Assembly: GCA_002423125.1 (NCBI GenBank)
Contig: DIUW01000010.1
Location: 1-64,000, forward strand
Direction: 5' to 3'
From: Legionellaceae bacterium UBA6148
GTDB lineage: Bacteria; Pseudomonadota; Gammaproteobacteria; Legionellales; Legionellaceae
Length of the DNA: 64,000 bases
Of this stretch, positions 16,897-25,511 are shown piece after piece. Position 1 is the stretch's first letter; each line of letters opens with the position of its first letter. The notes beneath the pieces are model-generated. The model searched no databases. It was not told the origin of the DNA and was given only the letters and a program-made list of their open reading frames with translations. Both the position numbers and the translations under genes were made by a program.

Positions 16897-18450
16897 TTAC
16901 CAGCTACCTGTTTTTTTAAAGCTTTCTACGGCTGCTTTTATTTGAGACTCAATTTCGGCATCATAGTTACCCGCTTCGTTAATTTTATCGAGAAGAGGTG
17001 CGTGTGATCCGCGCAAGTAATCTTGCAAAGAGGTCTCAAATGAACTCACTTCAACAACAGGAACATCGTCAAGATACCCTTTATCCACCACATATAACGA
17101 TATAGCCATCTCTGCAACGGAGAATGGTGCGTATTGCTTCTGTTTCATCAATTCAGTAATCCGCTGACCACGCTCTAATTGCTTACGCGTGACATCATCA
17201 AGATCAGACGCAAACTGAGAGAACGCCTCAAGCTCACGGAATTGTGCTAACGCCAATCGCGTTCCACCACCCAATTTTTTCATGATTTTGGTTTGAGCCG
17301 CACCGCCCACTCGAGATACAGAAAGACCCGAGTTAATGGCTGGCCGAATACCAGAGTTGAACAGATCGACATCCAAGAAAATTTGACCATCAGTGATTGA
17401 AATAACGTTTGTCGGTACAAATGCGGACACGTCCCCTGCTTGTGTTTCAATTATTGGTAGCGCAGTTAACGACCCTGTTTTACCCTTTACTTCACCATTG
17501 GTTAATTTTTCAACTTCTTCTGCATTAATTCGAGCAGCACGTTCGAGTAAACGAGAATGTAAATAGAAGATATCCCCTGGATACGCTTCACGACCAGGTG
17601 GACGCCGCAATAATAAAGAAATTTGCCGGTAAGCCCATGCTTGCTTGGTGAGATCATCATATACAATTAATCCATCTTCACCACGCTCCATGAAATACTC
17701 ACCCATGGTGCATCCAGTGTAAGGCGCAATGAACTGCATCGCAGCAGAGTCAGAAGCACCAGCAACCACGACGATCGTATGCGCTAACGCACCGTGATCT
17801 TCTAATTTACGTACAAGAGCGGCAACAGAAGAGGCTTTTTGGCCTATTGCTACATAAATACATTTAACCCCGGTACCTTTCTGATTGATGATCGCATCAA
17901 TAGCAATCGCTGTTTTACCTGTTTGACGATCGCCAATGATAAGCTCACGTTGGCCACGACCAATAGGAATCATTGCATCAATTGCCTTAAGTCCAGTTTG
18001 AACAGGTTGATCGACTGATTTACGTGCAATAACACCGGGTGCTACTTTTTCAATAGGCGATGATTTAACAGCGTCAATAGGACCTTTGCCATCAATAGGA
18101 TTTCCCAGAGCATCTACGACTCGACCTAACAACCCTGGACCAACAGGCACTTCAAGGATACGGCCAGTACACCGACCTTTTTGACCTTCAGAAAGTGTGT
18201 CTGCATCGCCTAAAATAACAGCACCAACAGAGTCACGCTCTAAGTTTAGAGCTAATCCAAAAACACCACCCGGAAACTCAATCATCTCACCTTGCATGAC
18301 ATCTTCTAAACCATGCATGCGCACAATACCATCTTTCAGACTAATGATAGTACCTTCGTTACGTGCCTCAGTGACAACGTTAAATTGCTCTATTTTTTTC
18401 TTAATTAGTTCACTAATCTCAGATGGATTTAAAGCTACAAATTCTGACAT
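16897..18450 (-). CDS. atpA: ATP synthase alpha subunit
   Basis: Non-catalytic nucleotide-binding F1 subunit, 517 residues. The P-loop GDRQTGKT is at 173-180, and the segment SVSRVGGAAQ with the regulatory Arg is in place near 370. It starts 18 bases after atpH. Confidence 0.98.
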   Translation of the reverse strand: MSEFVALNPSEISELIKKKIEQFNVVTEARNEGTIISLKDGIVRMHGLEDVMQGEMIEFPGGVFGLALNLERDSVGAVILGDADTLSEGQKGRCTGRILEVPVGPGLLGRVVDALGNPIDGKGPIDAVKSSPIEKVAPGVIARKSVDQPVQTGLKAIDAMIPIGRGQRELIIGDRQTGKTAIAIDAIINQKGTGVKCIYVAIGQKASSVAALVRKLEDHGALAHTIVVVAGASDSAAMQFIAPYTGCTMGEYFMERGEDGLIVYDDLTKQAWAYRQISLLLRRPPGREAYPGDIFYLHSRLLERAARINAEEVEKLTNGEVKGKTGSLTALPIIETQAGDVSAFVPTNVISITDGQIFLDVDLFNSGIRPAINSGLSVSRVGGAAQTKIMKKLGGGTRLALAQFRELEAFSQFASDLDDVTRKQLERGQRITELMKQKQYAPFSVAEMAISLYVVDKGYLDDVPVVEVSSFETSLQDYLRGSHAPLLDKINEAGNYDAEIESQIKAAVESFKKTGSW

Positions 18451-18468
18451 AAAGTCTATCCTCTCAAG

Positions 18469-19017
18469 TTATGCGGCCAAACTGCTAGCCAATTTTAATA
18501 ACTGGCCTCGCACTGAGCCATCAATCACTAAATCACCCGCTTGAATAAGCGCCCCACCCAAAAGTGATTTATCAATACTAATTTCAAGAGCTACCTGACG
18601 TTTTAAGCGCTGAGTCAATGTTTCAATCAACCGTTGCTGTTGCACATCCGACAGCGGTGTAAAGCTATGAACAGTCACAATCATAGTTTTTTCTTGTTCG
18701 GCACGCAGCTGTTCATATTGAATAGCAATCCCGGGAATTAAAAGCAATCGTCCGTTTTCAGCTAACAGAGAAATCAAATTTTCAATAAACTGTGTATCAA
18801 CCGCTTTTTTTAGTTGAGGAACAACCACCAAAAGAAGCTTGATTTTCTCATCTGACGTTGCTGCAGGATTGTTAATAAACTGAACTGTATCAGGAAGCGA
18901 AACGGCTAGCGCCAACTCAATCAAGATCTGCGACCATTCAGCTAATTGATCCGCCGACAACGCGAGTTCAAAAATCGCTTTTGCATAGGGTCTGGCAATG
19001 GTTGTAATATCTGACAT
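18469..19017 (-). CDS. atpH: ATP synthase delta subunit
   Basis: Connects F1 to the peripheral stalk, 182 residues. The N-terminal helical bundle (TIARPYAKAIFELA) and the C-terminal IDKSLLGGALIQAGDLVIDGSVRGQL segment are typical of the OSCP/delta family. One base separates it from atpF. Confidence 0.96.
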   Translation of the reverse strand: MSDITTIARPYAKAIFELALSADQLAEWSQILIELALAVSLPDTVQFINNPAATSDEKIKLLLVVVPQLKKAVDTQFIENLISLLAENGRLLLIPGIAIQYEQLRAEQEKTMIVTVHSFTPLSDVQQQRLIETLTQRLKRQVALEISIDKSLLGGALIQAGDLVIDGSVRGQLLKLASSLAA

Positions 19018-19018
19018 A

Positions 19019-19495
19019 TCAAATCTCTTCGATCAAATTATCCAGCAATGCAAAACTGGTTTTTTCATCCACTTCTCGTCGGATGATTTTTTCAGCACCT
19101 GCAACAGCAAGGGCGGCCACTTTTTTACGCAATTGCTCTTTCGCCTGATTTACTTCCTGGCTTAATTGCTCCTGAGCAAGCTTAGTGACTTTTTGTGCTT
19201 CATCACGAGCTTCTGTTTTTGCTTCTTCAATAAGCTGAGTCGCACGTCGATTGGCCTTTTCAATAATATCAGCAGCTTGCATCTTCGCTTGTTTTAGCTC
19301 ATCTTTCACGCGATGTTGGGCAAGCTCAAGCTCGCGCTGACCACGCTCAGCAGCCGCTAGACCATCAGCAATTTTATCTTGCCGTTCTTGCAGTGCTTTT
19401 TCCAATGGAGGCCAAACAAATGTCATGGTAAACCAAACAAATGCAAAAAAAACCAGCATTTGTATTACCAACGTAAAATTAATTTCCAAGGTCAT
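19019..19495 (-). CDS. atpF: ATP synthase b subunit
   Basis: Peripheral stalk subunit, 158 residues: one N-terminal membrane helix (about 5-27) followed by a long charged helix for dimerisation (about 35-140, rich in Ala, Glu, Lys, Gln). It overlaps no neighbour; atpE precedes it by about 50 bases. Confidence 0.96.
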   Translation of the reverse strand: MTLEINFTLVIQMLVFFAFVWFTMTFVWPPLEKALQERQDKIADGLAAAERGQRELELAQHRVKDELKQAKMQAADIIEKANRRATQLIEEAKTEARDEAQKVTKLAQEQLSQEVNQAKEQLRKKVAALAVAGAEKIIRREVDEKTSFALLDNLIEEI

Positions 19496-19547
19496 TTCTC
19501 CTGAAACAAACAGAGCGCGTTCTCACGCGCACCACTATCTCGTATTA

Positions 19548-19823
19548 TCAAGAACCCAAATTACTTAAAAACGGATTTGCAAAAGTAAAGAACAGCGCAA
19601 TACCTACACCGATCATCGTTACCGCATCGAGAAGACCCGCAACAATAAACATTTTCACCTGAAGCATTGGAACCATTTCAGGTTGGCGTGCAGAACCTTC
19701 AAGAAACTTACCACCTAACAATCCGAAGCCAATGGCAGTTCCCAAAGCTCCTAATCCAATCAATAGTGCAACGGCAATGACGGTCATGCCTTGAACTTGT
19801 GCTATTAACTCTACTGTTTGCAT
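19548..19823 (-). CDS. atpE: ATP synthase c subunit (proteolipid)
   Basis: Two-helix hairpin of the membrane rotor, 91 residues. The polar loop has ARQPE (45-49) and the second helix has the proton-carrying Asp in GLLDAVTMIGVG (Asp66). The absence of the extra Na+-site residues next to this Asp suggests proton coupling. It is slightly longer than the E. coli protein (79), mainly at the N-terminus. Confidence 0.97.
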   Translation of the reverse strand: MQTVELIAQVQGMTVIAVALLIGLGALGTAIGFGLLGGKFLEGSARQPEMVPMLQVKMFIVAGLLDAVTMIGVGIALFFTFANPFLSNLGS

Positions 19824-19910
19824 ATTTTTCCCCTTAAGTTCTAAATTTTAAAAAATTACTATTCTCGATCTCCTCAATGACGAGGATTGAGCCGTTGCAC
19901 ACAAACTACC

Positions 19911-20738
19911 TTAATGATCCTCATGAGCAAGACTGAGGTAAACAATCGTCAACACCATGAAAATAAACGCTTGTAACGTAATCACCAAGATATGAAAAAT
20001 AGACCATCCAAGTGACAACAAAAATTGTGTTACACCTAGCGTGGTCGTACTCATTGAAAAATCAGCCGTTGCATTCAATGTGAGTAGTGCGATGAGAATA
20101 AAAATCAGCTCTCCCGCATACAAATTACCAAACAACCGTAATGCAAGCGAAATAGGTTTCGCTACTAAGCCAACCACCTCAAGCAAGAAATTAAATGGAA
20201 TAAACCATGGGCTATTAAATGGCTGCAAAGTAAGTTCTTTTAAGAATGTTTTTGGACCTTTTATTTTCAAACTATAAAAAATAATGAGGACAAAAACTGA
20301 CAGCGACATTGCAAATGTCTGATTCAAATCATTCGTAGGGACGACTTTGATATAATCAATACCAACCAATTTAGCTAAACTAGGCAATATATCTACAGGC
20401 AAAATATCCATGAAGTTCATCAAGAATACCCATACGAAGATAGTTAAACCCAAAGGACCAATCAGTTTATTTTTACCGTGAAAACAGTCTTTCACTTGAT
20501 TATCTGCAAACTGCAGCATCAACTCAGAAAAATTTTGTAACTTATTGGGAACCCCTGTTGAAACTCGGCGTGCTCCGGCATATAAAAACAAAACTACAAA
20601 TAAACCAAGCGCTGCGGATATAAAAATCGTATCTAAATTAATGGTCCAAAACCCGCCATTTCCGCCAAGGCTCATTGTTTTGAGATCATAGGTTAGATAC
20701 GTCAAATGATGCTTTATGTAATGTGTGCTTGATACCAT
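19911..20738 (-). CDS. atpB: ATP synthase a subunit
   Basis: Membrane stator forming the proton channel with the c-ring. It has five to six membrane helices; the essential Arg lies in SLALRLFGNLYAGEL. From the ATG at 20738 the protein has 275 residues and begins MVSSTHYIKHHLTYL, aligning with the E. coli start. A GTG seven codons upstream (20759) would overlap atpI by 16 bases and is less likely. Confidence 0.96.
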   Translation of the reverse strand: MVSSTHYIKHHLTYLTYDLKTMSLGGNGGFWTINLDTIFISAALGLFVVLFLYAGARRVSTGVPNKLQNFSELMLQFADNQVKDCFHGKNKLIGPLGLTIFVWVFLMNFMDILPVDILPSLAKLVGIDYIKVVPTNDLNQTFAMSLSVFVLIIFYSLKIKGPKTFLKELTLQPFNSPWFIPFNFLLEVVGLVAKPISLALRLFGNLYAGELIFILIALLTLNATADFSMSTTTLGVTQFLLSLGWSIFHILVITLQAFIFMVLTIVYLSLAHEDH

Positions 20739-20743
20739 TTCTG

Positions 20744-21136
20744 TCACTTTTTGACCCACTTTCGTTTATTATCAAAAAATAGCGGAGCAAACCAAATCAA
20801 TAGTTGCGCCACAATAAATCCTGCAAAAAAAGCCAACGGCACTACTTTCAAACTTTTAAAGACTAATGCAAACAGACTGACCGTCAGCAGCATTTTTATT
20901 GCCTCGCCTTTATAAAAGCTATTCACGATTTTCCGAGCTGCCTGCGCACCATGATATTTAAATAGCATTCGCGCAAAATACATATTTGGAATAATGCTGA
21001 CCAAACCACCCAGCAATACAGAGACAGCTGCTTGAACACTGGAGACCAACAGCGTGATAATCGAAATCACAAATATGATAACCCATTGCATTCGAAATAA
21101 TCGTACAGCGCCCTTTAATCCGTGTCCGTTATTCAT
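20744..21136 (-). CDS. atpI: ATP synthase-associated protein AtpI
   Basis: Small membrane protein (130 residues, four predicted helices) at the head of the operon. AtpI-type proteins assist c-ring assembly or carry cations. Sequence conservation is low, so the call rests on size, topology and position directly before atpB. Confidence 0.9.
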   Translation of the reverse strand: MNNGHGLKGAVRLFRMQWVIIFVISIITLLVSSVQAAVSVLLGGLVSIIPNMYFARMLFKYHGAQAARKIVNSFYKGEAIKMLLTVSLFALVFKSLKVVPLAFFAGFIVAQLLIWFAPLFFDNKRKWVKK

Positions 21137-21224
21137 TACTCAACCTATTCGTGAGCGCGGATTATAAATCAGTCAGGAGGGATACGCAATATCATACCTA
21201 TGATTTTTGGTGAATCATTTTAAC

Positions 21225-21244
21225 CTATACTGCGCGCAGTATAG
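21225..21244. promoter_or_regulatory. Perfect 20-bp palindrome between lpoA and atpI
   Basis: The arms ctatactgcg/cgcagtatag abut with no spacer. It lies 8 bases past the lpoA stop and about 90 bases before the atpI start. There is no T-run after it on the minus strand, so a terminator role is unclear; an operator is possible. Confidence 0.5.
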
Positions 21245-21252
21245 AAAAAGGA

Positions 21253-23046
21253 TCACCCCTCCGCCACTTCCCGTGCCAAGCCCTGCGTAATTTTGCCCCA
21301 AGACAATATTCGAGCTATTTGCTGATTAGGATTTAGATACAACACACCACTACGATCACTAAAACCCATCGCTGGAAAAAGCAGTAATTGATTAAGTTGC
21401 GTCACTAAAATAAAGCTATCCATACCTAATGCATATAACCGGTTATAACTATTCCACTGCTCAGGCCAGTTTTTCGACCCCATTTGATGATTAAAGATCC
21501 AAGGCATATCACAAAAAATAATACCATCCAAATCACGGTCTTTTTGAGCATTTGCACTACCAGAGTACACTGTCGATGTTGCATACACAGGAACATTCCC
21601 AGCATAATAATATTTTAGCATCGGCATTATTTGGCGTGCTTTCGATGGATATGCCAATAGAAAAATCATATCAAAATCTTGTCGTCGTCGAGAGCTGGCT
21701 GAAGCCGTACGATGAACGGGGTGGCCTCGGGTAGGGCGAGCAATTTCTGTTGCATGCAACAATTGCTTGACCGCAGACGCTATATTTTCTGTCTCAGAAT
21801 ATCTCATTGCATCGACAATTTGACCGCCACTAGCCTGCCATTGGCCTGTAAACGCCGCAACGACCTCATTTCCCCAAGGACTGTCCGGAGCAATAATCAA
21901 TGCGCGCGTATGGCCATTTTTTCGTGCGCGAGCAGCCACTTGCATTGCCTCATTAGCAGGTGATAACCCAAATTGATATGCATTTTGTTTCACACTGCGT
22001 GGAATATCATTCAACAAAATAGTCGGTACCGGATGATTCATTGAAGCAATATCGGTCACATCAGCTTTATCCAATGGACCGACTACATAATCGGCACCTT
22101 CAGCAATAGCTTGCTGATAGAGTGTCGATGCGCTGGCTTTATCAGTATCATATATTTGAACGACAAGATCTTCTGATTTTTTAGCTAGCTCATATGCTTG
22201 CATAAAGCCATCACGCACCGCACCACCCGGCCCCGCCAGTTTGCCAGTTATCGGTAGTAATAAAGCAATTTTTCTGGGTGGAGAGAATAAGTAAGGCTCA
22301 ATTTGAGCGAGAGGAGAGGGTAAAATTGCATTGCCTGCATGGTCTGGGTAACGTTGTTTCCATTGTTCAAGATGAGAGAGTGTTTTTTGAACCCGTTCAG
22401 GACTTGTACGAGAAATAACCGCTAATTGTATCCAGCCGTCCAGATCGGACCGACCAACAGATTCAACAGCAAGCGCATTGAGCTCTTCAGAAGGCAATGT
22501 CGTCAACATTAGCCATAATGCACGTCGATTATTCGAGCGACTCAACTTATCGGGTAGCAAATTCTCCAACTTGACTCGCTCGTTCAGTGCATCGATTATG
22601 TTACCGGTCCTGCGATACGCAACCGCAAGCATCTCGTGATACTGAACTTGATAATACAGTGGCATACTATCCAATTCACGAATAGAAGCGAGTTTCGAGA
22701 TCGCTGCCTTTGATTGCTGACGCATCAAATCAATTTTTGCGAGTAATATATTTTTTTCACGAAGGAGATCTGGAGACAGTGTTTTTATTGTTGAGAGTAG
22801 TTTTAACCCTTCTTGCCACTGCCCATCATAAATGAAACGGCCCGCTGCCATGATTTCTAATAATTGTTGCTCGTTTCCTGTTTTATTTTTTGACAAATCA
22901 AGGTATGCTGCGGCAGGCATTGTGTACGGATTCACTAACGCTTGATTGACGCGTGACTGACTTTCTGCCACTTTCGAGCATTGTGAAAGAAAAATTGCAG
23001 TAACAATAAGTAAAATTCGCTTAAATAAAGTATAAGTTGACGGCAT
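21253..23046 (-). CDS. lpoA: LpoA/LppC outer-membrane lipoprotein, PBP1A activator
   Basis: The 597-residue protein has an N-terminal lipoprotein signal ending FLSQC (Cys23), a TPR-like helical N-domain (about 60-240) and a C-terminal LppC domain with a periplasmic-binding-protein fold starting at RKIALLLPITGKLAGPGGAV near 260. In E. coli LpoA stimulates peptidoglycan synthesis by PBP1A. Gln just before the lipid Cys is not the usual Gly/Ala. The gene is divergent from rsmI across 40 bases, as in many gammaproteobacteria. Confidence 0.9.
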   Translation of the reverse strand: MPSTYTLFKRILLIVTAIFLSQCSKVAESQSRVNQALVNPYTMPAAAYLDLSKNKTGNEQQLLEIMAAGRFIYDGQWQEGLKLLSTIKTLSPDLLREKNILLAKIDLMRQQSKAAISKLASIRELDSMPLYYQVQYHEMLAVAYRRTGNIIDALNERVKLENLLPDKLSRSNNRRALWLMLTTLPSEELNALAVESVGRSDLDGWIQLAVISRTSPERVQKTLSHLEQWKQRYPDHAGNAILPSPLAQIEPYLFSPPRKIALLLPITGKLAGPGGAVRDGFMQAYELAKKSEDLVVQIYDTDKASASTLYQQAIAEGADYVVGPLDKADVTDIASMNHPVPTILLNDIPRSVKQNAYQFGLSPANEAMQVAARARKNGHTRALIIAPDSPWGNEVVAAFTGQWQASGGQIVDAMRYSETENIASAVKQLLHATEIARPTRGHPVHRTASASSRRRQDFDMIFLLAYPSKARQIMPMLKYYYAGNVPVYATSTVYSGSANAQKDRDLDGIIFCDMPWIFNHQMGSKNWPEQWNSYNRLYALGMDSFILVTQLNQLLLFPAMGFSDRSGVLYLNPNQQIARILSWGKITQGLAREVAEG

Positions 23047-23086
23047 AAAAACCTACTCGAAACACAAGAATGCAAAAGGATAACCT

Positions 23087-23965
23087 ATGACTAATAATTC
23101 ATCAAGAAAAACCGATCAATTAACTGGTAATCTCTACATTGTTGCCACACCAATTGGCAATCGTGAAGACATTAGTGTTCGTGCAATTAATACTCTAAAA
23201 TCCGTAGATCAAATTTTGGCTGAAGATACTCGGCATTCAAAACAACTACTGACGCCACTGGGAATAACAACACCACTCACGTCGCTTCATGCGCACAATG
23301 AAGCAGATAAGTCAGACGAGCTTATCCACGCACTACAACAAGGTCGATCGTTTGCACTCATCAGTGACGCAGGAACTCCATTAATTAGTGATCCTGGATA
23401 CCCTTTGGTTAAAAAAGCACGTTCATTAGGTATTCCAGTAATCCCGATTCCAGGTGCTTGCGCATTGGTCGCAGCCTTGTCCGCTTCAGGCGCACCTTGT
23501 GATACATTTACATTTATCGGATTTTTACCTGCAAAATCAACTGCTCGACGTGAGAAACTAGAATCATTAAAAACAGCCACACACACGGTAGTTTTCTATG
23601 AATCAACTCATCGTATTGACGATTGCCTTAATGATATTGCCAACATTTTAGGTCAGGACTGTGAATTGGTGTTAGCCAAAGAACTTACAAAATCTTTTGA
23701 AACATTTGTATCCGGTCGTTGTAAAGATGTACAAGATTGGCTCATTGCCGACAAAGCTCACAGCAAAGGCGAATTCGTACTCATCCTCCCTCCTCCCGAA
23801 CAGCCGACCCATCAAAGCGATGATGATCATCACCATCTTTTATCCGTGCTGCTATCCGAATTACCTCTCAAACAAGCGGTTAAAATTGCTTGCAAACTCA
23901 GTGGAGCTCATAAAAATGAGCTTTACAAATTGGCACTTTCAAAAAATCATCCGATCGAGTCATGA
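23087..23965 (+). CDS. rsmI: 16S rRNA (cytidine1402-2'-O)-methyltransferase RsmI
   Basis: SAM-dependent methyltransferase of the tetrapyrrole-methylase fold, 292 residues. LYIVATPIGNREDIS at 17-31, AEDTRHSKQLL, ISDAGTPLISDPGYPLV and GACALVAALSASG are diagnostic. It acts on C1402 in the ribosomal P site. It is divergent from lpoA. Confidence 0.97.
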   Translation: MTNNSSRKTDQLTGNLYIVATPIGNREDISVRAINTLKSVDQILAEDTRHSKQLLTPLGITTPLTSLHAHNEADKSDELIHALQQGRSFALISDAGTPLISDPGYPLVKKARSLGIPVIPIPGACALVAALSASGAPCDTFTFIGFLPAKSTARREKLESLKTATHTVVFYESTHRIDDCLNDIANILGQDCELVLAKELTKSFETFVSGRCKDVQDWLIADKAHSKGEFVLILPPPEQPTHQSDDDHHHLLSVLLSELPLKQAVKIACKLSGAHKNELYKLALSKNHPIES

Positions 23966-23998
23966 TAACGCCAACGATCCTAACTATCCTATAAGTTA

Positions 23999-24159
23999 CT
24001 AATAATGCGATTAACACCGTATCAACCTGCTCGATTGATGAAAAAACCGGGAGACTGAACCACTGCACGACAAGTGGTAATCGACTCAGTGGCCCTGAAG
24101 GTATTGCGATCAGTGCACAAACTCAGGGGGAACTGGATGTAAGAATCCAGCCAAAATAG
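23999..24159 (+). pseudogene. Orphan beta-propeller repeat fragment
   Basis: The plus strand reads VTNNAINTVSTCSIDEKTG, then LNHCTTSGNRLSGPEGIAIS and a tail ending VRIQPK before TAG at 24157-24159. The pattern (V)TN--NTVS-CS---TG-L--CTTSG---GPEGIA is that of one blade of NHL/Vgb-like propeller proteins built of tandem 40-45 residue repeats. No start codon or further repeat is present, and a TAA precedes it. It is the stub of a lost gene lodged between rsmI and mnmE. Confidence 0.6.
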
Positions 24160-24161
24160 TT

Positions 24162-25508
24162 TTATTTTCCAATGCAAAAGGTTGAAAAAATTTCACCAAG
24201 TAAATCATCAGAAGTAAATTCACCCGTTATTGCACACAACTCATGGTGAGCGAGACGTAAATCGTCAGCAAGTAATTCACCTGCACGATGATGTGTTAAT
24301 TGGTGTAATCCTGTCGCTAAATACTCATTCGCTTTATCGAGCGCTTGAATATGACGCCGTCTCGCTAAAAATTGACTTTCCGATGGTTGATAGCCGACAA
24401 CCTCTTTGATTTTATTTTTCAATAGCGATAAACCATCGCCTTGTTTTGCTGATAAATAAATAGAATGTCCTTCGCATTTAGGAGATTCGCCTAGGGTATC
24501 AATTTTATTAAAGATACGTATTATAGGTACATTAGGCGGAAGCTCAGCCTGAACCGCTTTATCCAGCAAAGTAGGATCTTCAGGGTGATGTGTGTCGATC
24601 ACTAATAAAACACAGTCTGCACGACGAAGCTCCACCCAAGCACGTTTTATCCCTTCTTTTTCAACCACATCATCACTGTCACGCAGTCCCGCTGTATCAA
24701 CAAGATGTAGAGGAATATCATCTAATAAAATATATTCTCGCATGACATCACGAGTCGTTCCCGCAACGTCGGTAACAATGGCCACATCTCGCCCTGCCAA
24801 CGCATTAATCAATGTTGATTTACCAGCGTTCGGTCGGCCAGCAATGACAAGAGATAACCCTTCGCGAATAATAGCGCCTTGATGAGCTTCCGCGCGGATG
24901 GTGTTGAGTATGGCGATAAGTTGTTGTAGTCGTGTGACAATTTTTCCATCGTTTAAAAAATCAATTTCCTCTTCAGGAAAATCGATAGCGGCCTCTGTTA
25001 ATAAGCGCAATTGAACAATTTGATGATTAAATTGGTTAATTTTTTTAGAAAATTCACCTTGTAGTGATCGTACAGCCATACGAGCTGCTGTTAATGAATG
25101 AGCATGAATTAAATCAGCAATTGCCTCTGCTTGCGTTAAGTCCATTTTATCATTCAAAAATGCACGCTCTGAAAATTCTCCTGGATTTGCGATTCTTGCA
25201 CCTTTTTGAACGCACAACTGAACCAATTTATCTAAAACAATGGGCGATCCATGAACTTGCATTTCGACAATGTCTTCACCAGTAAAAGAATGAGGGGCTT
25301 TAAAAAACAGAGTAATGCCTTGATCGATTAATTCATTATTTTCATCATAAAATGAACGATAGTAAGCGACTCGAGGAGTATATGATTGATCACGGGAAAG
25401 TTGTAATGCGATAGAACATGCAGCTACGCCCGAAAGGCGAACAATACCAACCCCACCTCGTCCTGGTGGGGTTGCAATTGCAACAATGGTATCTTTCTTC
25501 TCACCCAT
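24162..25508 (-). CDS. mnmE: tRNA modification GTPase MnmE
   Basis: With MnmG it installs the cmnm5 group at U34 of certain tRNAs. The 448 residues include the N-terminal folate-binding domain (ATPPGRGGVGIVRLSG at 12-27), the inserted G domain (G1 GRPNAGKST at 224-232, DTAGLRDSDD, FNKID) and the C-terminal FCIGK with the catalytic Cys. It is the last gene of the rpmH-rnpA-yidD-yidC-mnmE run, 3 bases after yidC. Confidence 0.98.
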   Translation of the reverse strand: MGEKKDTIVAIATPPGRGGVGIVRLSGVAACSIALQLSRDQSYTPRVAYYRSFYDENNELIDQGITLFFKAPHSFTGEDIVEMQVHGSPIVLDKLVQLCVQKGARIANPGEFSERAFLNDKMDLTQAEAIADLIHAHSLTAARMAVRSLQGEFSKKINQFNHQIVQLRLLTEAAIDFPEEEIDFLNDGKIVTRLQQLIAILNTIRAEAHQGAIIREGLSLVIAGRPNAGKSTLINALAGRDVAIVTDVAGTTRDVMREYILLDDIPLHLVDTAGLRDSDDVVEKEGIKRAWVELRRADCVLLVIDTHHPEDPTLLDKAVQAELPPNVPIIRIFNKIDTLGESPKCEGHSIYLSAKQGDGLSLLKNKIKEVVGYQPSESQFLARRRHIQALDKANEYLATGLHQLTHHRAGELLADDLRLAHHELCAITGEFTSDDLLGEIFSTFCIGK

Positions 25509-25511
25509 TAT

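Noticed and set aside
24133..24150. Small hairpin ctggat/atccag between rsmI and mnmE as terminator.
   Set aside because: The stem is 6 bp and the following tract is mixed; it also lies within the propeller fragment, so it may be coincidence.
23966..24161. Possible RNase P RNA or other structured RNA after rsmI.
   Set aside because: No conserved RNase P elements are visible, and the sequence translates into a beta-propeller blade.
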